Shown: positions 40,849-49,500, counted from the first letter of the stretch. The stretch is 64,000 nucleotides of DNA from Chitinophaga sp. sic0106 (GCF_019219075.1 NZ_JAHUWJ010000003.1:186001-250000), one strand, 5' to 3'. Numbers and translations: made by a program. Notes: a model not told the origin generated them from the letters alone.

Positions 40849-41172
40849 TTATTTTTTGGTTTTGTATTGACGCATGATGTCTTCCAGCTTGTTGAACTTA
40901 TCGTCCCAATGCTGGCGGAACGGTTCAATAAAATCAGCGATCTCTTTCATTTTGTCAGGATTTAGGTGATAGTAAATTTCTCTGCCGTTCTGTTCCTGTC
41001 GTAACAATTCGCATTCCGTGAGTATTGCCAGGTGCTTGGATACCGTAGGCCGGGCGGTGTCGAAATTTGCGGCAATCGCCCCTGCCGTCATAGCGTGGAC
41101 TGCCACCAGTACTAATATGGCCCTTCTGGTAGGGTCAGCTATTGCCTGAAATACATCTCTTCGTAAATTCAT
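40849..41172 (-). CDS. ArsR family repressor (SdpR-like)
   Basis: The 107-residue protein is a single winged helix: [19 protein letters not shown], then [43 protein letters not shown], with the recognition helix at [12 protein letters not shown]. No metal-sensing cysteine motif is present, so this belongs to the metal-independent group (SdpR-like), which often precedes AHSA1 genes. It is the first gene of a four-gene operon ending at 39395. Its promoter and a repeated operator lie directly upstream, indicating self-repression. Confidence 0.93.
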   Translation of the reverse strand: MNLRRDVFQAIADPTRRAILVLVAVHAMTAGAIAANFDTARPTVSKHLAILTECELLRQEQNGREIYYHLNPDKMKEIADFIEPFRQHWDDKFNKLEDIMRQYKTKK

Positions 41173-41174
41173 TA

Positions 41175-41222
41175 TGTAGCTATTTGACTACAAATATACA
41201 TGTAGCCATTTAACTACGCAAA
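41175..41222 (-). promoter_or_regulatory. ArsR promoter with two flanking operator repeats
   Basis: On the minus strand TTTG (41222-41219), 20 bases and TATATTTG (41198-41191) form a full Bacteroidota promoter. Two near-identical 17-base repeats, TGTAGCTATTTGACTAC (41175-41191) and TGTAGCCATTTAACTAC (41201-41217), flank the -7 box. Each contains GTAG-N8-CTAC, a palindromic half-site pair suited to a dimeric winged-helix repressor. The leader is about 15 bases. Confidence 0.85.
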
Positions 41223-41331
41223 TTTATTTTTTTGAGAGACGGAATAGAAACAATTAGTTAGCACTACGTGTTTACAATTTCACCTGGCATAAACGGACAT
41301 TTAGCAACGCCCCTTTTTATAATGTCCATAT

Positions 41332-43734
41332 ATGAAAACGTTGTCCTTTTCCAAATGCAGCCTATTGACAATGTCGATTCCATGTCTGCTGACAGGAATA
41401 TTCACCCAGGCGCAGGAGCCGTTCAAAGGAAAGATTGAACTGGATATCCGTGATTCAAAGCCGGACTGGCCTTCCTTCCTTTACAAAACAGCGCCTAAAG
41501 GTGCGCCGAACGTTTTATTCATCCTGTATGATGATACCGGCCAGGCTACCTGGTCCACCTACGGCGGGCGGGTAAACATGCCCACGCTGGACAAGCTGGC
41601 CCAAAACGGGCTCACCTATACGCAGTGGCATACCACCTCGGTTTGCTCTCCTACCCGATCCACTTTTTTAACTGGAAGGAACCACCACCAGAACGGGTTT
41701 GGCTCTATCTCGGAATCGGCCGTCGGCTTCCCGGGCTATGCAGGGCACATCCCGCAAACCAATGCCACATTGGCCACCGTGTTGCGTAATGCCGGATGGA
41801 CCACCCTATGGATAGGTAAAAACCACAATGTGCCGGTAGATGCCTTCGGCATGGGCGCCTCTAAGAAAGACTGGCCATTAGGACTCGGTTTTGATCGCTT
41901 TTATGGATTCATCGGCGGTGAAACCAATCAATGGTACCCCGCACTGATTGAGGACAATCATTTTATTCCCCAGCCTGCGCAGCCAGAGGAAGGGTATCAT
42001 CTCTCCAAAGACCTGGCAGATAAAGCTATTCAGTATATCCGTGACAGTAAGCAATCCAATCCCGATAAGCCCTGGTTTATGTGGTATTGCCCTGGAGCCA
42101 ATCATGCCCCCCACCATGCTCCTAAAGAATACATTGCCAAATACAAAGGCAAGTTCGACGATGGGTATGAAGCCTACCGCGAATGGGTGCTTAAAAGGAT
42201 GATTGAAAAAGGGGTTCTTCCGAAAGACACCAGGCTCACTGACATCAATCCCATGCCTCCCGGCACTTATACAAAAGAGGACGCTGTAAAACCCTGGAAT
42301 ACCTTAACGGCGGAAGAGAAGAAGCTCTTTTCGCATATGGCGGAAGTGTTTGCCGGTTTCTCCGAATACACAGATGCGCAGGTGGGCCGTGTGATTGATT
42401 ACCTGGAAGAATCCGGTCAGCTGGAAAACACAATGGTGATCTATTGCGCGGATAATGGCGCCTCCGGAGAAGGTAGCCCTGAAGGCTCGGTAAATGAATA
42501 CAAGTTTTTTAATGCCTACCCGGATGAAATGAAAGAGAACCTGGCTCTGATGGATAAACTGGGTTCTCCCGAAACTTACAATCACTATCCTACCGGCTGG
42601 GCGGTTGCATTTTCTACGCCTTACAAAATGTTTAAACGCTACAGCGGCTATAGCGGTGGCACCTGCGATCCACTGGTGATTTCCTGGCCTAAAGGAATAA
42701 AGGCCCGTGGTGAGCTTCGCAGCCAGTATTACCACTGTACCGATATCGTACCTACTATCCTGGATGCATGTGGCGTAAAAATGCCTGATGTAGTAGTAGG
42801 TATAAAGCAAACACCACTGGCTGGTGTATCCATGGTTTCGAGCTTTGAGAGCAGCAGTGCTCCTACCAAAAAAGAAACGCAGTATTACGAAATGGTGGGC
42901 ACCCGCGGCATCTGGCATAAAGGCTGGATGGCCGTTACGCAGCATGGGCCCGCCCCGGTCAACATAGGCAACTTTGAGAAAGACAAATGGGAACTGTATC
43001 ATACAGATGTTGATCGTTCACAATCCGACAACCTGGCCGATAAATATCCGGACAAAGTGAAGGAACTCACGGCCCTGTGGCTGGAGGAAGCGAAGAAAAA
43101 TAATGTATTACCGTTGAATGACCTTGACCTTCCTCACTTCCACGCACTGGAATACAAAACATCCATCCCTCCGGATGGCAGATTCATTTACTATCCTGGC
43201 ACCACCGAAATCCCGGAAGCCTCCGCTGCACCTACTTTGGGGCGCTCGTTTAAAATCCTGGCAGATGTAACGGTAACGCCTACATCAACCGGCGTAATTG
43301 TGGCGCAAGGTAGTCGCTTCGGTGGCTATTCCATGTATATCAAAGGAGGTAAAATTTTCTTCGTCTATAACTTCCTGGGCATAGCCCCCGAGCAGGAACT
43401 GAGCACCAATCTGCCGGCAGCAGGCAAGCATACCATCGGGGTCGAGTTTGTGAAAGAAAGCATGTCGCCCAAAAATGAAACACTGGGTAAAATGAGGTTG
43501 TATGTAGATGGTAAGCTGGTCAGGGAAGCGCCGTTCCGTACTCAATCGGGGCACTATGCTTTAGCCGGCGAAGGTTTGTGCATCGGGTATGACAGCGGGG
43601 ATGCCGTTTCCAAAAATTACACCAACCATTTTCCGTTCCGTGGCGGCACCATTTACAAAGTAGTGTATGATGTGGGAAGTGACGGATACACGGACCTGGA
43701 AAGAGATTTCAAAACAAAAATGCGTACGCAATAG
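41332..43734 (+). CDS. Secreted Cys-type sulfatase with C-terminal LamG-like domain
   Basis: The 800-residue protein has a signal peptide (about 1-28) and an alkaline-phosphatase-fold sulfatase domain. NVLFILYDDTG holds the metal aspartates (Asp67, Asp68) and SVCSPTRSTFLTGR gives C-x-P-x-R with Cys105, which must be converted to formylglycine. IYCADNGASGEGSPEGS holds the second metal pair. From about residue 640 the sequence becomes beta-rich with a ligand-surface pattern like concanavalin/LamG. Size and layout match the large AtsA-like arylsulfatases. No sulfatase-maturating enzyme gene is in the window, so maturation is supplied elsewhere. It ends in a strong bidirectional terminator. Confidence 0.9.
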   Translation: MKTLSFSKCSLLTMSIPCLLTGIFTQAQEPFKGKIELDIRDSKPDWPSFLYKTAPKGAPNVLFILYDDTGQATWSTYGGRVNMPTLDKLAQNGLTYTQWHTTSVCSPTRSTFLTGRNHHQNGFGSISESAVGFPGYAGHIPQTNATLATVLRNAGWTTLWIGKNHNVPVDAFGMGASKKDWPLGLGFDRFYGFIGGETNQWYPALIEDNHFIPQPAQPEEGYHLSKDLADKAIQYIRDSKQSNPDKPWFMWYCPGANHAPHHAPKEYIAKYKGKFDDGYEAYREWVLKRMIEKGVLPKDTRLTDINPMPPGTYTKEDAVKPWNTLTAEEKKLFSHMAEVFAGFSEYTDAQVGRVIDYLEESGQLENTMVIYCADNGASGEGSPEGSVNEYKFFNAYPDEMKENLALMDKLGSPETYNHYPTGWAVAFSTPYKMFKRYSGYSGGTCDPLVISWPKGIKARGELRSQYYHCTDIVPTILDACGVKMPDVVVGIKQTPLAGVSMVSSFESSSAPTKKETQYYEMVGTRGIWHKGWMAVTQHGPAPVNIGNFEKDKWELYHTDVDRSQSDNLADKYPDKVKELTALWLEEAKKNNVLPLNDLDLPHFHALEYKTSIPPDGRFIYYPGTTEIPEASAAPTLGRSFKILADVTVTPTSTGVIVAQGSRFGGYSMYIKGGKIFFVYNFLGIAPEQELSTNLPAAGKHTIGVEFVKESMSPKNETLGKMRLYVDGKLVREAPFRTQSGHYALAGEGLCIGYDSGDAVSKNYTNHFPFRGGTIYKVVYDVGSDGYTDLERDFKTKMRTQ

Positions 43735-43738
43735 CCGA

Positions 43739-43776
43739 CAAAAAAATCCCCCACAAGGTTGTGAGGGATTTTTTTG
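43739..43776. terminator. Bidirectional terminator after sulfatase
   Basis: Seven A (43740-43746), TCCC and CACAA pair with TTGTG, GGGA and seven T (43769-43775), with one C-A mismatch and a GG loop. It has a T-run on both strands and lies between the convergent sulfatase and alcohol dehydrogenase genes. Confidence 0.9.
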
Positions 43777-43787
43777 TAACGAAGATT

Positions 43788-44813
43788 TTATGGAATCAGC
43801 ACTGCCCGCCCCTTGATTTTCCCGTTTCTCAGTTTATCATATACTTCCAGCGCCTGATCCAGCTTATATTTTTCTATGTTGATGTGAATCTTCTGCTGGC
43901 GGGCCAGTCCCACTACTTCCATCAGTTCTGTACGGCTACCCCAGTAGGGATTGGTCATGCTCACTCCAAATGGCAGGCCCATCATGTTGTACTGAAAGTT
44001 ACCACCACCCAGGCCTACAATGGTAAGGTCACCATCCAGTGAAACAGTTTTAGCGCCCAGCTCTATGGTGGAGGTAGCACCTACGAAATCCAGCACTACT
44101 TTCGCTTTTTTGATACCGGTGATTTTCTTGATCTGCTCTGCCGCATCTGCATCTTTGGAATTGATGCCATAGGTAGCGCCCAGTTCCTTCGCAAAATCAA
44201 GGCGGTCCTGCGTTACATCGCAGGCGATGATGGTGGCGCCGGTGGTGGCGCGTAATATTTGCACCGCTACGTGGCCGAGGCCACCGATACCAATAACCAC
44301 CACATACTCATCCGGCATTAATTTATGCAGGGAGCGTTTGATGGCGGAGTAGGGTGTAAGTGCAGCATCCGTCAGTGGTGCTGCGATGATGGGGTCCAGG
44401 TCGTAGATATGTACCAGCAACCGCGAGGAAGGCACCAGCATGTAATCGGCCATACCGCCGTTTAAGCCCAGGCCGCCGCCGAAAGGCAGCTCCGACTGAT
44501 GATCACAATAGTTTTCAGCTGAGTGCTGGCAAGGCTTACAGTGGCCGCATCCCCATGGACCATACACCAACACGGCATCGCCCTTTTTAAAGCCTTTCAC
44601 ACTGGGCCCCACTTCTTCTACCCAACCTGCATTTTCATGCCCTAATGTAAATTGAGCGCCGGGTACGGTGCCTTCATCAATGATGTGGAGATCAGAGTGA
44701 CAAACCCCGGCAGCGCCGATTTTCAGCAATACCTCATCGCCCGTTGGGGATGGCTTTTCCATGTCATTCACTACGCGGACGTCTTTATGTCCGAAAAATC
44801 TTACTGCTTTCAT
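43788..44813 (-). CDS. Zinc-dependent alcohol dehydrogenase
   Basis: The 341-residue medium-chain dehydrogenase has the catalytic-zinc set Cys38 and His59-Glu60 (AGVCHSDLH; TLGHENAGWVEEVG), and four structural-zinc cysteines at 89, 92, 95 and 103 (GPWGCGHCKPCQHSAENYC). The coenzyme fold is near 165-200: IGIGGLGHVAVQILRATTG and IIACDVTQDRL, where the aspartate after the second strand points to NAD. It oxidises alcohols or reduces aldehydes; the substrate is not evident. The FMN reductase gene lies 18 bases upstream in the same direction, forming a two-gene redox unit. Confidence 0.92.
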   Translation of the reverse strand: MKAVRFFGHKDVRVVNDMEKPSPTGDEVLLKIGAAGVCHSDLHIIDEGTVPGAQFTLGHENAGWVEEVGPSVKGFKKGDAVLVYGPWGCGHCKPCQHSAENYCDHQSELPFGGGLGLNGGMADYMLVPSSRLLVHIYDLDPIIAAPLTDAALTPYSAIKRSLHKLMPDEYVVVIGIGGLGHVAVQILRATTGATIIACDVTQDRLDFAKELGATYGINSKDADAAEQIKKITGIKKAKVVLDFVGATSTIELGAKTVSLDGDLTIVGLGGGNFQYNMMGLPFGVSMTNPYWGSRTELMEVVGLARQQKIHINIEKYKLDQALEVYDKLRNGKIKGRAVLIP

Positions 44814-44831
44814 ATGAATGGTTTTAGATAG

Positions 44832-45386
44832 TCAGGCATTCTTTTTATAAAACGCGATAAAGGCATCCACGGCCTTTTTCAGAAATTCGCGGGTACCATC
44901 GTTGGTCATATTGCCGCTCTCATCAAAATCCTTGCTGATGGAGTGCAGGTATACCTCCGGCTGCGCCATGGCGGGCATGTTCAGGAACACGAGACTCTGA
45001 CGCAGGTGATGGTTGGCGCCAAAACCAGAAAGGTTACCGGGAGAGTTGCTGAAGATGGCAGCAGGCTTTCCCGTCCAGGCACTTTTGCCATAAGGCCGTG
45101 AGGCCACGTCCAGCGCATTTTTCAGCACACCGGGTACCGACCGGTTATATTCCGGTGTAATAAAAATCACTCCGTCCAGTGCACGGATCGCCTCTCTGAA
45201 TGTCACATAGGCCGGTGGTACTTCCTGATGATCATCGAAGTCCTGGTTGTAGATAGGGAGGTCGTCCAGCGGAATGATTTTAAATTCAAAACCCTCCGGC
45301 GCCATGCCCTGTATTACGCGGCCGATTTTTTTGGAAAAGGACTCCTTGCGGAGACTTCCGGCGATGATGCCAATTACCTTGCTCAT
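44832..45386 (-). CDS. NADPH-dependent FMN reductase family protein
   Basis: The 184-residue flavodoxin-fold protein has the phosphate-binding loop GSLRKESFSKKIG (about 11-23) and FITPEYNRSVPGVLKNALDVASRP (about 77-100), the hallmark of the chromate/azo-reductase-like NAD(P)H:FMN oxidoreductases. It binds FMN and reduces quinones, chromate or azo compounds in known relatives. It is the first gene of a unit with the alcohol dehydrogenase. ATG 45386 is clear. Confidence 0.92.
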   Translation of the reverse strand: MSKVIGIIAGSLRKESFSKKIGRVIQGMAPEGFEFKIIPLDDLPIYNQDFDDHQEVPPAYVTFREAIRALDGVIFITPEYNRSVPGVLKNALDVASRPYGKSAWTGKPAAIFSNSPGNLSGFGANHHLRQSLVFLNMPAMAQPEVYLHSISKDFDESGNMTNDGTREFLKKAVDAFIAFYKKNA

Positions 45387-45524
45387 AATATAACTGATGG
45401 TTTAGGTTTAACGCGTCCCTTCGTAACAACCGGGTGCAGCAAAAGTTCGCGTAACATTTTCTTATAATATCAGCCAGTATACTAACGGCATGGGGCATAC
45501 GTGATATTTGCAGCTGCGCTCTTG

Positions 45525-45544
45525 GATCGGTTTTACCGATCGGT
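45525..45544. promoter_or_regulatory. Overlapping palindromes between FMN reductase and GNAT genes
   Basis: GATCGGT (45525-45531) and ACCGATC (45535-45541) form an inverted repeat with TTT between, and ACCGATCGGT (45535-45544) is itself a perfect palindrome. The site lies 73 bases before the GNAT start codon and 138 bases before the divergent reductase. It may be a regulator site; no -7 element was assigned. Confidence 0.35.
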
Positions 45545-45617
45545 TCCATCTAAAAAAAGATTACAGCAGCTGAGCAGAACTTCGGACCTTTGCCCCGGAT
45601 CATAAATTCTTTTTTAA

Positions 45618-46124
45618 ATGGCATATACATTCCGGGAGGCCACCAACAACGACATTACAGCGATCTGGACTATCCTCCAGCAGGCCATACGCAGAAGAAA
45701 GGCAGATGGTAGTCAGCAATGGCAGGACGGGTACCCCAATGAGCAGGTAGTACAGCAGGATATTGAAAAGGGTTATGGGTATGTGCTCACCGAAGGTGAT
45801 ACCGTTATCGGTTACACGGCCGTGATGATTAACAACGAACCCGCGTATGCCGACATACAGGGCCAATGGCTCACCGATGGCGACTTTGTGGTGTACCACC
45901 GCGTAGCCATCGTTGAAAACCAGCTGGGCAAAGGGCTGGCGCAGGTGATGCTGAAAGAAATTGAAACCTTTGCGCTCCGGCATCAGGTACACAGTGTGCG
46001 TGCCGATACTAATTTTGACAACCCCGGCATGCTGAAAATATTTGAAAAACTGGGCTATACCTACTGCGGGGAAGTATTTTTCCGTGGCAGTGCCAGAAAA
46101 GCATTTGAAAAAGTATTGCCGTAG
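45618..46124 (+). CDS. GNAT family N-acetyltransferase
   Basis: The 168-residue protein starts FREATNNDITAIWTILQQAI, then has YHRVAIVENQLGKGLAQVMLKEIETFA (about 95-121), the acetyl-CoA pyrophosphate loop in the form N-Q-L-G-K-G-L-A. RADTNFDNPGMLKIFEKLGYTYCGEVFF (about 134-161) follows. The segment SQQWQDGYPNEQVVQQDIEKGYGYV marks the subgroup often found alone in Bacteroidota. The substrate is unknown. It precedes the HNH pair by about 190 bases in the same direction. Confidence 0.88.
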   Translation: MAYTFREATNNDITAIWTILQQAIRRRKADGSQQWQDGYPNEQVVQQDIEKGYGYVLTEGDTVIGYTAVMINNEPAYADIQGQWLTDGDFVVYHRVAIVENQLGKGLAQVMLKEIETFALRHQVHSVRADTNFDNPGMLKIFEKLGYTYCGEVFFRGSARKAFEKVLP

Positions 46125-46318
46125 TTACTGCGTCATTCATGGATGTTATTTTTTTCAGGGAGATGTTAACCCCACCGCCAATCATTGAAATATCATGAAA
46201 TAGAGATTTTCGTGGCAGTAGAGCAATTTTGTTGAGCGATGCAAGGGTAACCGCTTTAATACCCCACCAAAGCGACTTATCCGATCCGATTTCACTATCC
46301 TCAACAAAAAACACAGAT

Positions 46319-47467
46319 ATGAGACCTGTATTAATGAATCAAAATCCCAGTTACACGATTCCGGCCCTCATGAAAACTCAAACGGCAGCGATCATCCAGG
46401 GTTTGACTTTCTACGCGATTCAGCCAGTGTCTGGAAACGGTACTACCAATACGTACAATACCGGGCAGGTACTGAACCAGCTCGCCACATTGACTGCACA
46501 GAACGGCGGCGCCGCAAAATGGGCCAACCTACCTCCAACGGGAAAAAGTCTGGTAGAATCACTGATCCTGTATTTTTCCAACAACGATACCATGAAGTAT
46601 GGTAATGCCAGAGGCTCCCTGATCCAGAACTATGGCGAATATTGCAGCTATTGCGGCATGCCTGTTCAGGACAGCGCGCTGGCAATAGAACACTGTTTAC
46701 CTAAGTCAGTATTCCCTTCAGAAATGCTGTACTATACCAATTTTTTCCTTGCATGTCCTTCCTGCAATACCCAAAAAGGGGACAAACCTAGCTGGGCAGA
46801 CTCCGTTACGTGGGCTACCAGGTACAATGGCGCCCCTACTAACCTTGCCCAGGTAATGGCGGGTGGTATGGACCGGCAGGTGTGGCCTACCAATGCCAAT
46901 ATGGCCTGGGCAGGTTTACCGATGGTCTTTTACAATTTGAACAGCAACACCATCCTGAGCAACAACAGTGCACTCGACCTGGGCAACCGTCTGGTTGGCG
47001 TTAGTCAGAATATAGTGACCGCAAAAATTATTGGCTTTGCCCAAGCTCTTCCAGTGGCAGCACAGGTAGGCACCAACCCTGGTGGCAACTCTCCTAACCA
47101 GGCGCAGTTTCAGGCAATGGAAGATAATTTCATTGACATCGTAAAACTGAACCTTTTTGAAGCCGATAACTATTCAGACCGAAGGGTAACCAATCGCACA
47201 CTGGCATGGCTCAGCTGCATTACCTCCCTCAGCAACCTGAGCGCATTTACCGCCGGCTCAGAAGGCTGGTACCTGATGCTGGGGCAGATATTCCAAACGG
47301 CAAAAAATGCAGGATTTTTCGAAGTATGGTCCTGGATATTCTACTGGATCTCCGGCCCATCTGCGCAGTTTTCCGTTTACATGATATTCAGGAATGTAAG
47401 CTGTGATCCTACCCAGCCGCTCTACTATTTCCCAGGTACAAACCAGAATGCTTTACCCACAACTTAA
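46319..47467 (+). CDS. HNH-nuclease-like protein 1 of a paralogous pair
   Basis: ATG 46319 (MRPVLMNQNP) is chosen over a TTG 90 bases upstream because the paralogue next door also starts MRPV. The 382-residue protein has a zinc-HNH core: Cys109-x2-Cys112 (YCSYC), Glu124-His125 (AIEHCLPK), Asn141 and Cys146-x2-Cys149-Asn150 followed by K-G-D-K. VWP (188-190), RRVTNRTLAW (288-297) and AGFFEVW (331-337) match spaced motifs in the second protein. HNH folds cut DNA or RNA with one metal. Residues 1-100 have no counterpart in protein 2. No ATPase, methylase or phage gene adjoins. Confidence 0.75.
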   Translation: MRPVLMNQNPSYTIPALMKTQTAAIIQGLTFYAIQPVSGNGTTNTYNTGQVLNQLATLTAQNGGAAKWANLPPTGKSLVESLILYFSNNDTMKYGNARGSLIQNYGEYCSYCGMPVQDSALAIEHCLPKSVFPSEMLYYTNFFLACPSCNTQKGDKPSWADSVTWATRYNGAPTNLAQVMAGGMDRQVWPTNANMAWAGLPMVFYNLNSNTILSNNSALDLGNRLVGVSQNIVTAKIIGFAQALPVAAQVGTNPGGNSPNQAQFQAMEDNFIDIVKLNLFEADNYSDRRVTNRTLAWLSCITSLSNLSAFTAGSEGWYLMLGQIFQTAKNAGFFEVWSWIFYWISGPSAQFSVYMIFRNVSCDPTQPLYYFPGTNQNALPTT

Positions 47468-47472
47468 CAATT

Positions 47473-48330
47473 ATGCGACCAGTAAAAAAAATACAACCTG
47501 CTTACCTTCACTCCCTCACGGCTACCAGTGCGGAGGAACAAACCGCGCATATCCATCACGCGCTGATTGAATCCATGGGCAATTACTGCTCTTATTGCGA
47601 AATGCCGCTCAGCGATTACCATGTGGAGCACCTCCGCTACCTGGCTGCATGGCCACAAATTCTTAGTCTGAGCGACTGGGATGACCTGCTGCTGATCTGC
47701 AATGATTGCCGCTCCCACATCCGCGTACCCGAGCTCAACAAAGAAAGCGCAGACGCCATGCTGTGGCCGGACAGGGACATCACATTTTCCCTGCAAAACA
47801 GCCCCTTCCTGTATGAATTGCGAAAAGTAAATTACGTGGTGGAGGCTGATGGGGAAGATATTTCTTCGGAGCCAATGGAGCTGGTGTTTGTGGTGGCCAA
47901 TAAAAATGCAGGTGAGGAGTCCTATGAAAAAGCGGTTAACACTATCCGGCATTTTCAGCTAAACATGCAACTGGAGTATTACCATCCGGATACCAACGAA
48001 CTACGTGTTCCTTTTGAAGAAGATCAGCAACGCTCCGACAACCGGATGTTTAAAAGAACCCGCGCCTGGAAGGAAGCCGAAGAAGCCCTGCTGCGCCTCA
48101 AAGCCATGGATGCCGTGGAAGAGGATACGTCCGAAGAGAAAGCAACCATGCGCCAGATGCTGATCAAACAGATTGCCATGACGGCCTGGTACAGCGGCAA
48201 CTGGTCGGTATGGATGACGGTGTTTCAAAAACTGAGCGGCGACCTGGAACTCATTAAATCAGTGCTGGCGAGTAGTGAGCATCCGTTTACCGGATTGAAT
48301 AATGAAGCAAATGTGGTGTTTGGGAAATAA
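47473..48330 (+). CDS. HNH-nuclease-like protein 2 of a paralogous pair
   Basis: The 285-residue protein starts MRPVKK five bases after the end of protein 1. The HNH core is Cys39-x2-Cys42 (YCSYC), Glu52-His53 (HVEHLRY), Asp71 at the position of the usual Asn, and Cys76-x2-Cys79, followed by R-S-H instead of N-x-x-K. LWPD (97-100), DNRMFKRTRAW (189-199) and SGNWSVWMTVF (241-251) correspond to motifs in protein 1. The two departures from the HNH consensus may mean altered or lost catalysis. The pair is probably co-translated. I recall related MRP-starting HNH proteins in other phyla; their role is not known to me. Confidence 0.75.
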   Translation: MRPVKKIQPAYLHSLTATSAEEQTAHIHHALIESMGNYCSYCEMPLSDYHVEHLRYLAAWPQILSLSDWDDLLLICNDCRSHIRVPELNKESADAMLWPDRDITFSLQNSPFLYELRKVNYVVEADGEDISSEPMELVFVVANKNAGEESYEKAVNTIRHFQLNMQLEYYHPDTNELRVPFEEDQQRSDNRMFKRTRAWKEAEEALLRLKAMDAVEEDTSEEKATMRQMLIKQIAMTAWYSGNWSVWMTVFQKLSGDLELIKSVLASSEHPFTGLNNEANVVFGK

Positions 48331-48333
48331 AAC

Positions 48334-48783
48334 CTACGGCCGGGGGAAGCTCTGAGCGAGCACCCTGGCTGTTTTTATCAGGTCTTTACCACGCTCCCGA
48401 CCTTTGACAATTTTTTCGTTCTCGTAATAATAGCGTTCTTCTGTTTTTTTGCTTTTGTTATAGTCGAAGTTTTTATCGTAGATAGGAACGTTATATTTCA
48501 GGTGGATGATATATGCAAAGATGAGTGCGTCGGCATGAAAATAGTATTGTGCGATTTCTTTTCCACTTTCCCAATAAGTATTATCTGTGATTAATTTAAG
48601 GGTATCTTTTGCGTAGTAGGCAACGGACATACCGCCTTCGCTGGATTGGCCGTCGTGGTGTGACAATTGTTTCTGTTTGTACAGGTTCAGGTGCAGATTG
48701 GTATAATACACGTGGTTGCGGATTTCCGCTATCTGGTTTTTCTGAACGGGCATCAGGAGGAAGAGTAAGAGCAATGACTTCAT
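48334..48783 (-). CDS. Small secreted hypothetical protein
   Basis: The 149-residue product begins with a hydrophobic stretch (MKSLLLLFLLMPV) that may be a short signal peptide. The rest is rich in tyrosine, lysine and charged residues: NHVYYTNLHLNLYKQKQL, KDTLKLITDNTYWESGKEIAQYYFHADALIFAYIIHL. The type of alternating pattern suggests a small beta/alpha periplasmic domain. I do not recognise it. It converges with HNH protein 2, the stop codons being three bases apart. A TATCTTTG -7-like element lies 90 bases before the start (minus strand, 48880-48873). Confidence 0.6.
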   Translation of the reverse strand: MKSLLLLFLLMPVQKNQIAEIRNHVYYTNLHLNLYKQKQLSHHDGQSSEGGMSVAYYAKDTLKLITDNTYWESGKEIAQYYFHADALIFAYIIHLKYNVPIYDKNFDYNKSKKTEERYYYENEKIVKGRERGKDLIKTARVLAQSFPRP

Positions 48784-48990
48784 AAGAGTCGGATTTACGG
48801 CAATTAAGCTACGGAAATTTTACAAGATTTGCAATGAAAAAGAAACAATGGGGCTGTTTATATCCTAGTTTTCAAAGATAATATCAAGGTGCTTGTACAT
48901 TACACCTGATATTAAACTGTTCGCTCTTGCATGGGATGAATTCGAAAGTTCTCTGGCGCCGGAGAGGCAGCAGTTGCTCCATGGGCGGTA

Positions 48991-49500
48991 TCAGAATTTT
49001 TTGCCAATACCAAGGCTAACGACCCAGGTATCGTATCCGTTAAATTTTATATCGTAGGTGATGCCCGGACTCAGCTCCCATGATTTGGCTAGTTCGAAGC
49101 CATATTCCACGCCTATACGCCCTAAGAAGAAGGATTCCCCGGAGGAAAATTCACCGCCCGCACCCAGCATAACAGCCAGTTTTTCAACAGGTCTGAAAGC
49201 GCCCACAAGGCAGGAGGATACAGGAAACTTTCTATTGATTACTTTTTCTTCTCTCTCTACATCGAAGTCGTCCAGGATGATGTCATTATGTAAGCCAAGG
49301 CTCCATTTTTTATTGAAGTTGTAATTGTAATCCAGGCTCCAGGAAGCTGCTATCAGCCATTTACGGTCACCGTTTTCATTGAGTCCTTTGCTGATATGTG
49401 CGTGCCCGATAGCCACCGCAATTTCATTGCGTTTTTCTTCCTGTGCGTGAACGTGACAATATAACAACAGGCTGCATAACAGCAGACATACGCTTTTCAT
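48991..49500 (-). CDS. Small outer-membrane beta-barrel protein
   Basis: The 169-residue protein has a signal peptide (about 1-19) and a mature part of alternating hydrophobic strands (RKWLIAASWSLDYNYNFNKKWSLGLHND; KLAVMLGAGGEFSSGESFFLGRIGVEYGFEL) ending in a phenylalanine (SLGIGKKF). This is the pattern of 8-strand OmpA/OmpW-like barrels. The tail GYDTWVVSLGIGKKF fits the C-terminal strand signal recognised by BamA. Ligand and function are unknown. It stands alone on the minus strand. Confidence 0.75.
   Translation of the reverse strand: MKSVCLLLCSLLLYCHVHAQEEKRNEIAVAIGHAHISKGLNENGDRKWLIAASWSLDYNYNFNKKWSLGLHNDIILDDFDVEREEKVINRKFPVSSCLVGAFRPVEKLAVMLGAGGEFSSGESFFLGRIGVEYGFELAKSWELSPGITYDIKFNGYDTWVVSLGIGKKF

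Noticed and set aside
46229..46318. Upstream TTG extension of HNH protein 1
   Set aside because: The paralogue starts MRPV, as does the ATG at 46319; the extension lacks counterpart.
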